NCBI RefSeq assembly: GCF_007828865.1 | Contig: NZ_VIVK01000002.1 | Span: 248,001 to 312,000, forward strand | DNA length: 64,000 bases | From: Kribbella amoyensis | GTDB taxonomy: Bacteria > Actinomycetota > Actinomycetes > Propionibacteriales > Kribbellaceae | Reading direction: 5' to 3' | Shown here: positions 52,334-59,249 of the stretch, piece after piece | Numbering within the stretch: the first letter of the stretch is position 1 | Layout of the letters: every line of letters begins with the position of its first letter | Notes under the pieces: generated by a model | What the model saw: the letters and a program-made list of their open reading frames with translations, nothing else | Database searches by the model: none | Told to the model about the DNA's origin: nothing | Translations under genes and position numbers: made by a program

Positions 52334-52387
52334 CCGCGGTGACGTTGCTAACTGCCTGTTCGAGGACCACCGCCTAGGGTGGTCTGC

Positions 52388-53356
52388 ATGCTTGCTGCCT
52401 ATGCCGCGAAGTTCAGTCCGGAAGATCCGGTGTCCGCGCTCGAGGTGGGAGAGCGGCCCGAGCCCGAGGCGCGGGACGGGTGGGTGACGATCGACGTCAA
52501 GGCGTCGGCGCTGAACCACCACGATCTGTGGTCGTTGAAGGGCGTCGGACTGGCCGAGCAGAGCCTGCCGATGATCCTCGGCTGCGACGCGGCCGGCCTC
52601 GACCCGGACGGCAACGAGGTCGTCGTGCACGCGGTGATCTCGGACCCGGCGTGGAAGGGCGACGAGACCCTCGACCCGAAGCGGTCGCTGCTGAGCGAGC
52701 GGTACCAGGGCACGCTGGCCGGGAAGGTCGCGGTGCCGGCGCGCAACGTCGTCCCGAAGCCGGCCGGGCTGAGCTTCGAGGAGGCCGCCTGTCTGCCGAC
52801 GGCGTGGCTGACCGCGTACCGGATGCTGTTCACGCAGTCGGGGCTGAAGCCGGGCGACACCGTGCTGGTCCAGGGCGCGGGAGGTGGGGTCGCGACCTCG
52901 CTGATCACGTTGGCGCGGGCGGCCGGGATCCGGGTCTGGGCGACCAGCCGGGACGAGGCGAAGCGGGCCAAGGCGGTCGAGATCGGCGCGCACGAGGCGT
53001 TCGAGTCCGGGGCGCGGCTGCCGGAGCGGGTCGACGCGGTGATGGAGACCGTCGGCCAGGCGACCTGGTCGCACTCGCTGAAGTCGCTGAAGCAGGGCGG
53101 GACGCTGGTGATCTCCGGCGCGACCAGCGGCCAGGCGCCGAAGTCGGCCGAGCTGAACCGGATCTTCTTCCTGCAGCTGCGGGTCCAGGGCTCGACGATG
53201 GGCACCCGGCAGGAGCTCGCCGAGCTGGTCCAGTTCATGGCGAACGCGGGGATCTCGCCGCACATCGACTCGGTGCTGCCGCTGGCCGAAGCGCGGACCG
53301 GCTTCGCCAAGATGAACGACGGCGACGTCTTCGGCAAGATCGTCTTCACGGTCTGA
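52388..53356 (+). CDS. Zinc-free MDR family dehydrogenase (quinone oxidoreductase-like)
   Basis: A 322-residue medium-chain dehydrogenase/reductase. The catalytic GroES-like domain has SALNHHDLW and ILGCDAAG, but the structural-zinc four-cysteine lobe is absent. The cofactor domain has VQGAGGGVATSLITLARAAG, of NADPH-preferring type. It probably reduces an enone or quinone. TAGGGT (52375) lies 7 bases before the ATG, so the mRNA is probably leaderless. GNAT follows after 3 bases. Confidence 0.87.
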   Translation: MLAAYAAKFSPEDPVSALEVGERPEPEARDGWVTIDVKASALNHHDLWSLKGVGLAEQSLPMILGCDAAGLDPDGNEVVVHAVISDPAWKGDETLDPKRSLLSERYQGTLAGKVAVPARNVVPKPAGLSFEEAACLPTAWLTAYRMLFTQSGLKPGDTVLVQGAGGGVATSLITLARAAGIRVWATSRDEAKRAKAVEIGAHEAFESGARLPERVDAVMETVGQATWSHSLKSLKQGGTLVISGATSGQAPKSAELNRIFFLQLRVQGSTMGTRQELAELVQFMANAGISPHIDSVLPLAEARTGFAKMNDGDVFGKIVFTV

Positions 53357-53359
53357 TCG

Positions 53360-53878
53360 ATGAGGCCGATGGGACCGGTGATCCGCCGAGCTGAGCCGGC
53401 CGACGCCGAAGCGGGCGCCTGGTGCCACCTGCTGTGCTGGCGGGAGGCGTACGCCGGGCTGGTGGAGCCAGGGTTGCTGGCCGAGCGGACGAGCGACATC
53501 GAGCGGCGCGTGGAGCGCTGGACGAGCGCGCTCGCGGCCGGCGTGGTCCGGTGGATCGCGGTCGACTCCGGGGATGACGTTTCGGTGCGCGATCGGGTCG
53601 TCGGGTTCGCGTCGGCCGGGACGTCGCGGGACGAGGATGCGCCGACAGAGCTTGAGCTGTACGCCATCTACACCCGAGCGGCCTGGTGGGGGACGGGGCT
53701 GGGTGCTCGGCTGTTCGAGGCCGCTGTAGGAGACGAGCCGGCCAGCCTTTGGGTGCTGGAGGGGAACGCGCGGGCGCGGGCGTTCTACCGGCGGCTGGGC
53801 TTCGTGGAGGACGGGTCCACGGTGGACGAGCCGTTCTTCGACGTGCCGGAGATCCGGATGGTGCGTCCGGGCGGCTGA
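53360..53878 (+). CDS. GNAT family N-acetyltransferase
   Basis: A 172-residue acetyl-CoA-dependent transferase. The core has ELYAIYTRAAWWGTGLGARLFEAAV (acetyl-CoA pyrophosphate loop, WGTGLG) and LWVLEGNARARAFYRRLGFVEDG (motif B). The substrate amine is unknown. It is co-transcribed with the MDR gene. Confidence 0.88.
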   Translation: MRPMGPVIRRAEPADAEAGAWCHLLCWREAYAGLVEPGLLAERTSDIERRVERWTSALAAGVVRWIAVDSGDDVSVRDRVVGFASAGTSRDEDAPTELELYAIYTRAAWWGTGLGARLFEAAVGDEPASLWVLEGNARARAFYRRLGFVEDGSTVDEPFFDVPEIRMVRPGG

Positions 53879-53892
53879 GCTTGCGACGCTTT

Positions 53893-53928
53893 GATACATC
53901 ACCTATGTTACATAGAGGATGGTGTATC
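53893..53928. promoter_or_regulatory. AT-rich imperfect dyad ahead of the diiron oxygenase operon
   Basis: A 36-bp segment begins GATACA and ends TGTATC, with the inner palindrome CTATGTTACATAG (53903-53915). It stands out by AT content and lies 20 bp before the start codon. It is a likely operator of a TetR-type or similar regulator, not encoded next to it. Confidence 0.6.
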
Positions 53929-53947
53929 TCGTCGGGAGGTGCTGCTG

Positions 53948-54823
53948 ATGCAGGACACGGATGTGACCGCGCAACGACTGCTCACCTCGGCGGCCCGGCT
54001 GTCCCGGGATCCCGAGACGGAGATCGACTGGGACGCGCCGGTCGGCGACGGGTACGGGCTGAGCCCCGAGTGGAGCACGCTCTACGCCACCGAGTACTGG
54101 GACGAGCTGACCGAGGCGGAGCAGCGTGAGCTGACCCGGCACGAGTCCGCGTCGATCGCGGCGACCGGGATCTGGTTCGAGCTGATCCTGCAGCAGTTGA
54201 TCCTGCGGGACGTGTACGCCGTGAGCCCGGCGAGCCCGGAGTTCCAGTGGGCGCTGACCGAGATCGCGGACGAGTGCCGGCACTCGATCATGTTCGCCCG
54301 CGCGTCCGGCCGGCTGGTCGACGCGGAGTACCGGCCGCGGCTGCCGGCTCGCGAGCTCGGCCGGATGTTCAAGGCCGTCGCCACCGGGGAGTCGGCGTAC
54401 GCCGCGATCCTGGTCGCCGAAGAGGTGCTCGACGTGATGCAGCGGGACTGGATGCGGGACCGCCGGGTCGAACCGCTGGTCCGCACGGTGAACCACATCC
54501 ACGTCGTCGAGGAGTCCCGGCACATGGTGTTCGCGCGGGACGAGACCCGGCAGCGGCTCGCGGGTGCGGGACGGGTCCGGCGCTGGACGAGCGCGCTGGT
54601 GATCGCGCTGGCCGCCGACATGATCGTCAGCAGCATGGTGAGCCGGGAGGTGTACGCCAACGTCGGGCTCGACGTCGAGCGCGCTGTCCGGGCCGCCCGG
54701 GGTAACGAGCACCACAGGTCGTTGCTGCGATCGAGCTGTGCCAACCTGATGGACTTCCTCGGCGAGGTGGGCCTGCTGACCGCTCCGGCGGCGCGGATCT
54801 ACCGCCGGACCGGGATGCTCTGA
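53948..54823 (+). CDS. AurF-like diiron oxygenase
   Basis: A 291-residue helical protein of the p-aminobenzoate N-oxygenase (AurF) family. Iron ligands are seen in RHESASIAATGIWFE, EIADECRHSIMFAR, LVAEEVLDVMQRDWM and HVVEESRHMVFARDE, giving the E/H set for a two-iron centre. It should oxidise an amine or another small substrate with O2 and two electrons. ATG 53948 has GGGAGG 7 bases upstream. The reductase follows after 3 bases, an arrangement also known in mycobacteria (Rv0885-fprB). Confidence 0.85.
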   Translation: MQDTDVTAQRLLTSAARLSRDPETEIDWDAPVGDGYGLSPEWSTLYATEYWDELTEAEQRELTRHESASIAATGIWFELILQQLILRDVYAVSPASPEFQWALTEIADECRHSIMFARASGRLVDAEYRPRLPARELGRMFKAVATGESAYAAILVAEEVLDVMQRDWMRDRRVEPLVRTVNHIHVVEESRHMVFARDETRQRLAGAGRVRRWTSALVIALAADMIVSSMVSREVYANVGLDVERAVRAARGNEHHRSLLRSSCANLMDFLGEVGLLTAPAARIYRRTGML

Positions 54824-54826
54824 GCA

Positions 54827-56200
54827 ATGACCTACGCGATCACCGGGGACTGCTGCTCCGACGCGAGTTGCGTGTCCGCCTGCCCGATGAACTGCATCCA
54901 CCCGTCGCCGGGGGAGCCGGGCTTCGGGACCACGGACGGGCTGTTCATCGACCCGCGGACCTGTATCGACTGCGGCGCCTGTGCCGAGGTCTGCCCGGTC
55001 GACGCCGCCAAGCCCGCCGACCAGGTCACGCCGGCCGAGCTCGCGGCCAACGCGGAGTACTTCGCGGACCGGCCGTTGCTGGACGGGTTGGACCTGGACA
55101 GCTGGGAGCCGCCGCGCTTCGACCCGTGGACGGGTGGACCTCGCCGGGTCGCCGTGGTCGGCGCCGGGCCCGCCGGAATGTACGCGACCCGCGAGCTGCT
55201 GCTGCGGAGTACCGCCGAGGTGACCGTGTACGACCGGCTGCCGTTGGTGGGCGGGCTCGCGCGGTACGGGGTCGCGCCGGATCATCCGTCGACCAAGCGG
55301 ATCGTGGCGACGTTCGAGCGGGTGATCGCGCATCCCCGGGTCCGCTGGCGGCCGGGGGTCGAGGTGACCGAGCTGGGGACGTCGTACGACGCGGTGGTGC
55401 ACGCTGTCGGGTCGTACCGGAGCCGGCTGCTCGGGATCCCGGGGGAGGACGGCGAGCGGAGTTGCACGGCGGCCGAGGTGGTTGCCTGGTACAACGGTCG
55501 GCCGGGGGGCGAGCGACTGCCGGTACCGCTGGCCGGGCCGCGCGCGGTGATCGTCGGGAACGGCAACGTGGCCCTGGATCTGGCCCGTCTCCTGGTCAGC
55601 GACGAACGCCGGCTGGCCGGGATCGAGCTGCCGGCCGCGGTGCGCGAGACGCTGGCGGAGAGCACGATCCGCGAGATCGTGCTGGTCGGACGACGGGGCC
55701 CGGACGCCGCGGCGTACACGGTGTCGGCATTGCGCGATCTGCTGGGCCTGGAGGGCGTCGAGGTGGTCGTGGATGCCGACGGCCGGCACGATCCGCTGCC
55801 GGAGTCGCTGCGCCGGGAACGGCTCGACCTCGCCACTCCGCCTCGTCCTGGTCGACGGGTCGTCCTCCGCTTCGGTACCACGCCGACGGCCTGGGATCCG
55901 GCGGTTGGGCTGGCCACGTCGAGCGGGGTCATCGAGGCCGGGAACCTGTTCACCGCGATCGGTTTCGCGGGTAGCCCTGTTCACGGTCTGCCCTTCGACG
56001 AGGAACGCGGGATCGTGCCGAACGTCGGGGGAGCGGTGCTCGGTCGGCCGGGGCAGTACGTGACCGGGTGGATCAAGCGCGGCGCCCGAGGCGGGATCGG
56101 GGCCAACAAGGCGTGTGCCGAGGAGACGGTCCGGACGCTCCTGAACGCCTCGACCGGGGCGCTCGCCGGTGGACCTGAGGTGTCAGCGGCACTGTTGTGA
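54827..56200 (+). CDS. fprB: Ferredoxin--NADP reductase with fused ferredoxin domain (FprB-like)
   Basis: A 457-residue protein. The N-terminal 70 residues are a bacterial two-cluster ferredoxin (CCSDASCVSACPMNC and CIDCGACAEVCPVDA). The rest is an adrenodoxin-reductase-like flavoprotein with the FAD site VAVVGAGPAGMYATRELL, an NADPH-binding region VIVGNGNVALDLARLL, and the C-terminal GWIKRGARGGIGANK. It moves electrons from NADPH to the fused clusters and on to a partner, here most simply the diiron oxygenase whose stop precedes this ATG by 3 bases. Confidence 0.9.
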   Translation: MTYAITGDCCSDASCVSACPMNCIHPSPGEPGFGTTDGLFIDPRTCIDCGACAEVCPVDAAKPADQVTPAELAANAEYFADRPLLDGLDLDSWEPPRFDPWTGGPRRVAVVGAGPAGMYATRELLLRSTAEVTVYDRLPLVGGLARYGVAPDHPSTKRIVATFERVIAHPRVRWRPGVEVTELGTSYDAVVHAVGSYRSRLLGIPGEDGERSCTAAEVVAWYNGRPGGERLPVPLAGPRAVIVGNGNVALDLARLLVSDERRLAGIELPAAVRETLAESTIREIVLVGRRGPDAAAYTVSALRDLLGLEGVEVVVDADGRHDPLPESLRRERLDLATPPRPGRRVVLRFGTTPTAWDPAVGLATSSGVIEAGNLFTAIGFAGSPVHGLPFDEERGIVPNVGGAVLGRPGQYVTGWIKRGARGGIGANKACAEETVRTLLNASTGALAGGPEVSAALL

Positions 56201-56336
56201 CAGGTTTCCGCGGTGACGTTTCCTCCCTGAAACATTGCCGTCTCGGCCGGGCAACGCGCGGGGTTCAGGCTGGACGTACCGCGGGAAACCCCCGGGGCTT
56301 CGATCCGCCCGATCGAATGAGGGAGCAGGAGTGCCC

Positions 56337-56618
56337 ATGAGGCCGACCTTGACGGTGATCGCCGACCCCGCCGACCGTTGGATGACGAAGGCGGCCTGCG
56401 TCGGCCAGGCGCCGGCGTACGACGAGAGCGCGAGCCAGTGGGAGCAGCGCCGGGCGCAAGCGGTCTGCCTGACGTCCTGTCCGGTGCTCGAGGAGTGCCG
56501 GGAGTGGGCGCGTCGCACCAAGTTCACCGGGACGGCTGCCGGGGAGAAGTTCCTGTACGGACGCCGCCGTGGTCGCCCGGGTCCCTCCGAGCGACGCCGT
56601 ACGCAGGTGGTCGCCTGA
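56337..56618 (+). CDS. Divergent WhiB-like protein
   Basis: A 93-residue protein. Four cysteines, C21, C44, C48 and C54, fit a WhiB cluster, but the central spacing is CX3C instead of CX2C. The GVWGG turn is replaced by FTGTAAGEKFLYGRR. A basic C-terminus (RRRGRPGPSERRR) could bind DNA. Such GxAGGxxF variants form a separate Wbl branch. ATG 56337 has AGGAG 7 bases upstream; a GTG two codons earlier is in frame. It stands alone after fprB. Confidence 0.78.
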   Translation: MRPTLTVIADPADRWMTKAACVGQAPAYDESASQWEQRRAQAVCLTSCPVLEECREWARRTKFTGTAAGEKFLYGRRRGRPGPSERRRTQVVA

Positions 56619-56621
56619 TGG

Positions 56622-57854
56622 TCAGACGCCGGCGAGTTCGCTAGCGCGTTCCTCGTCGGCGTCCTTGGTCCGGCGGAACGGCTCCGCGAAGGTCGGCAGG
56701 ATCTCCCGCCGGTTGTGCACGAACGCGGCCACCGCCAGCGCGGCGTAGATCCCGCAGAGCACGTACCGCCCGGTCTGGCCCGGTACGGCGAACTGCACCG
56801 CGAACAGGCCGAGCAGGGTCCACGCGGCCCAGCGGGGGAAGCGCAGCGCGAGCAGGACCGCGATACCGAGCAGCGTCTGGGTCGCGGTGAGCAGGAACTC
56901 CTCGATCTGCCGGCCGTCCAGGTGCAGCGCGGCCGGGCCGCCGCCGAGGCCGTACGCGATCGGGAGGCTGCCGATGAGCAGCGTCCACTGGTTCACCTTG
57001 GCGGAGATCAGCAGTCCGAGCGCCGCGGCGCCCTTGCCACGCCAGGCGAACAGCAGCGCCACGATGAACTCCGGCGCCTCCGACGCGAGTGGGGCGAGCC
57101 ACTGGACCAGCAGGAACTGGTCGATGCCGAGGGCCTGGCCGCCCTCGACCAGCGAGTCGGCGAACGGTTCGGCGGAGAGCAGGATGATGCCGGCCGCGAC
57201 CAGGAACATCGTGGTCACGGTGATCCGGCGCGTGGTGGTCGGCAGCGCGCCGATCCGGGCGGCGGGCCCGATCAGGTCCGGCTCGTCGTCGTGCCCGGAC
57301 ACGGCCGCGCGCCACAGGTAGTACGCGAAGAAGGCGAGCAGCGCGATCCCCAGGACCAGGTGGATCTCGCCGGTGACGGGGATGATGAACGCGACCACGC
57401 TGGCGATCGCGAGGAAGCCCAGCTCCCGCCGGTACCCCGAGTCGAGCACAAGGGCGCGGACGGTCCGGCCGGACCGGCGGCTGGCGACGAACAGGCTGAG
57501 CAGAACGACGCTGGACCAGCCGAGGCCGAGCAGGAGCCGGTTGGAGCCGGTCATGTTGGCGGCGGCGTACTGCACGTACTCGGGCTGGCTGCCGGCGGTG
57601 TGCGCGAAGTACAGGTCGACCGCGTACTCGGGCAGGACGGCGATGACGGCCAGCAGGGCGATGGCCAGCCCACCGGAGATGTCCATCTCGGCGGCCTCGG
57701 CGGCCCAGGCGAGGACGAAGGACGCGGCGACGACGCCGAGCCCGAAGATCACGATCGCCAGAGGGGCGGCCGGGTGCGTTCCGGTGAGCCGGAGGGCGAC
57801 CGCTGGGATCGCCACGGCCAGGCAGAACAGCACGGGGCGGAGTGCTCGGGGCAT
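56622..57854 (-). CDS. CaCA family cation/proton or cation/Na antiporter
   Basis: A 410-residue membrane protein with 10-11 helices and the two alpha-repeats of the calcium/cation antiporter superfamily: LAVIAVLPEYAVDLYFA (about residue 75) and WLAPLASEAPEFIVALLFAWRGKG (about residue 255), each with the acidic residue that binds the cation. A cytosolic loop in the middle (SGHDDEPDLIG) is acidic. It should export Ca or another divalent cation. It is divergent from an ArsR-type metal sensor with a palindrome in its promoter. Confidence 0.83.
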   Translation of the reverse strand: MPRALRPVLFCLAVAIPAVALRLTGTHPAAPLAIVIFGLGVVAASFVLAWAAEAAEMDISGGLAIALLAVIAVLPEYAVDLYFAHTAGSQPEYVQYAAANMTGSNRLLLGLGWSSVVLLSLFVASRRSGRTVRALVLDSGYRRELGFLAIASVVAFIIPVTGEIHLVLGIALLAFFAYYLWRAAVSGHDDEPDLIGPAARIGALPTTTRRITVTTMFLVAAGIILLSAEPFADSLVEGGQALGIDQFLLVQWLAPLASEAPEFIVALLFAWRGKGAAALGLLISAKVNQWTLLIGSLPIAYGLGGGPAALHLDGRQIEEFLLTATQTLLGIAVLLALRFPRWAAWTLLGLFAVQFAVPGQTGRYVLCGIYAALAVAAFVHNRREILPTFAEPFRRTKDADEERASELAGV

Positions 57855-57880
57855 GCGTCCAGCGTGCCATCGTTTCGATA

Positions 57881-57898
57881 CTTTCGCAATTGCGAAAG
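57881..57898. promoter_or_regulatory. Perfect 18-bp palindrome, probable operator of the ArsR-type regulator
   Basis: CTTTCGCAATTGCGAAAG lies 27-44 bp upstream of the antiporter start and about 70 bp upstream of the regulator start. Perfect symmetry and location in the shared promoter region fit an ArsR/SmtB operator controlling both. Confidence 0.7.
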
Positions 57899-57968
57899 TG
57901 TGAGACCGTCATCACCACCGGCCTGCCGCGTGCCGAAGGCCCGGTCCAGCGGTCACAATGACTGCGCG

Positions 57969-58325
57969 ATGACGACACCGATGCCCGAACCGACGAAGGC
58001 CCAGCTGGAATCCGCCGCCGGCACCTTCGCGATGCTGTCCGCACCGGTGCGGCTGCATCTGGTCTCCCTGGCGGCCCAAGGCGAGTACGACGTGGGCACG
58101 CTGGCCGACCGCGTCGGGGTCAGCATCGCCACCGCGAGCCAGCACCTCGGCAAACTCCGGCTGGCCGGCATCATCACCGCCCGCCGCGAAGGCCGCCGGC
58201 ACATCTACACCGTCGACGACCCGCACGTGCTCAACCTGGTCGACCAGATCTTCGAGCACATCGCCCCCGACGGCTCCCTGGCCCCCGACCCCCCGCGCCG
58301 GACCAGACCGCCCCACACCGACTAA
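57969..58325 (+). CDS. ArsR/SmtB family metal-responsive repressor
   Basis: A 118-residue winged-helix protein. The recognition helix region is LADRVGVSIATASQHLGKLRLAGIITARREGRRHIYTV. The C-terminal helix DPHVLNLVDQIFEH carries D, H and H at offsets 0, 2 and 13, three of the four alpha-5 ligands of SmtB-type zinc/nickel/cobalt sensors; the fourth position is Pro followed by Asp. The alpha-3 cysteine motif is absent. It probably represses itself and the antiporter until metal binds. Its stop overlaps the convergent ATPase gene by 4 bases. Confidence 0.87.
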   Translation: MTTPMPEPTKAQLESAAGTFAMLSAPVRLHLVSLAAQGEYDVGTLADRVGVSIATASQHLGKLRLAGIITARREGRRHIYTVDDPHVLNLVDQIFEHIAPDGSLAPDPPRRTRPPHTD

Positions 58326-59047
58326 AGCACGTGCCGCAGGTACTGCTCGGGCTGCCGCAGGTAGGCGCGCCAGTTCTGCACGAGTTCCAGGTCGTCCCAG
58401 GCCGATTCGCGAAGGCCCCAGTCACCGACCTCGAGGATGCGCGCGCCCGGGAGCGCCGCGATCACGGGGGAGTGGGTCGCGCACAACACCTGTGACCCGG
58501 ACTCTGCCAGCTGGTTGAGCACGCCGACCACGGCGAGGCTGGACGAGAACGACAGCGCGGACTCGGGTTCGTCCAGACAGTAGAAGCCGCGCCGGTCGAA
58601 CCTGCTGCTGATCAACGTCAGGAAGCTCTCACCATGGCTCATCTCGTGGAACACGGGGTCGGGCGGCCCGTACTCCTTGGGGTTCTCCTCGAGGTACGTG
58701 TAGAACCCGTGCATCGTCTCGGCCCGCAGGAAGAACCCGGCCCGCTTGGCCCCGACCCCACGAGTCAGCTGCAGTTCGCCGGCGAGAGGTGACTCGGTTG
58801 CCCGGGTGGTGAGCCGGGCTCCGGTGGATCCGCCCTCGGGCGACATGCCGTACGCGACCGCGATGCCCTCGACCAGGGTGGATTTGCCGCTGCCGTTCTC
58901 GCCGACGAGGAAGGTGACGCCGGGGGCCAGGTCCAGGCCGTCGGTGAGGACCTGGCGGACCGCTGGGATGGTGTGTGGCCAGTAGGTGGACGGACGAATG
59001 CCCTCCGCCGCGGTGACCCGTCGTACGGGGTGGTCGGCGAAGGGCAT
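58322..59047 (-). CDS. Small AAA family ATPase (RecF/SMC-like)
   Basis: A 241-residue ATPase: Walker A GENGSGKSTLVEGIA (about residue 49), signature-like SHGESFL, Walker B FYCLDEPESALS, and H-loop ATHSPVIA. It consists only of the nucleotide-binding head with no coiled coil. Proteins of this sort often work with nucleases or as ABC-type DNA-associated ATPases, but no partner is encoded here. Confidence 0.8.
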   Translation of the reverse strand: MPFADHPVRRVTAAEGIRPSTYWPHTIPAVRQVLTDGLDLAPGVTFLVGENGSGKSTLVEGIAVAYGMSPEGGSTGARLTTRATESPLAGELQLTRGVGAKRAGFFLRAETMHGFYTYLEENPKEYGPPDPVFHEMSHGESFLTLISSRFDRRGFYCLDEPESALSFSSSLAVVGVLNQLAESGSQVLCATHSPVIAALPGARILEVGDWGLRESAWDDLELVQNWRAYLRQPEQYLRHVL

Positions 59048-59071
59048 TCGGTCAGCCTCGGACAGCCTGGA

Positions 59072-59248
59072 TCAGTCGTCCTCGTCGTCGAGTCTCGCGA
59101 GCCAGGTCGCGAAGCGCTCGATCGGGGTCTCGAACTCGGGGTTCAGGTCGACGAACTCGCGCAGCCGTTCGGCCACCCAGGCCAGCGAGACCTCCTCCTC
59201 GCCTCGCCGGCCCTCGAGTTCCTCGATCCCTCGGTCGGTGAAGTACAC
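59072..59248 (-). CDS. DUF6104 small acidic protein
   Basis: A 58-residue protein beginning MYFTDRGIEELEGRRG and ending TWLARLDDEDD. This is the actinobacterial DUF6104 family of unknown function. GTG 59248 comes one base after the kgd stop, so it is co-transcribed with and probably translationally coupled to the 2-oxoglutarate enzyme. It may be an accessory or regulator of that enzyme, which is inference. Confidence 0.85.
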   Translation of the reverse strand: MYFTDRGIEELEGRRGEEEVSLAWVAERLREFVDLNPEFETPIERFATWLARLDDEDD

Positions 59249-59249
59249 G

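Noticed and set aside
50141-53902. A 1253-codon minus-strand frame opposite malic enzyme, DUF1349, MDR and GNAT genes
   Set aside because: It spans four well-recognised plus-strand genes and their intergenic gaps, and is a codon-bias artefact.
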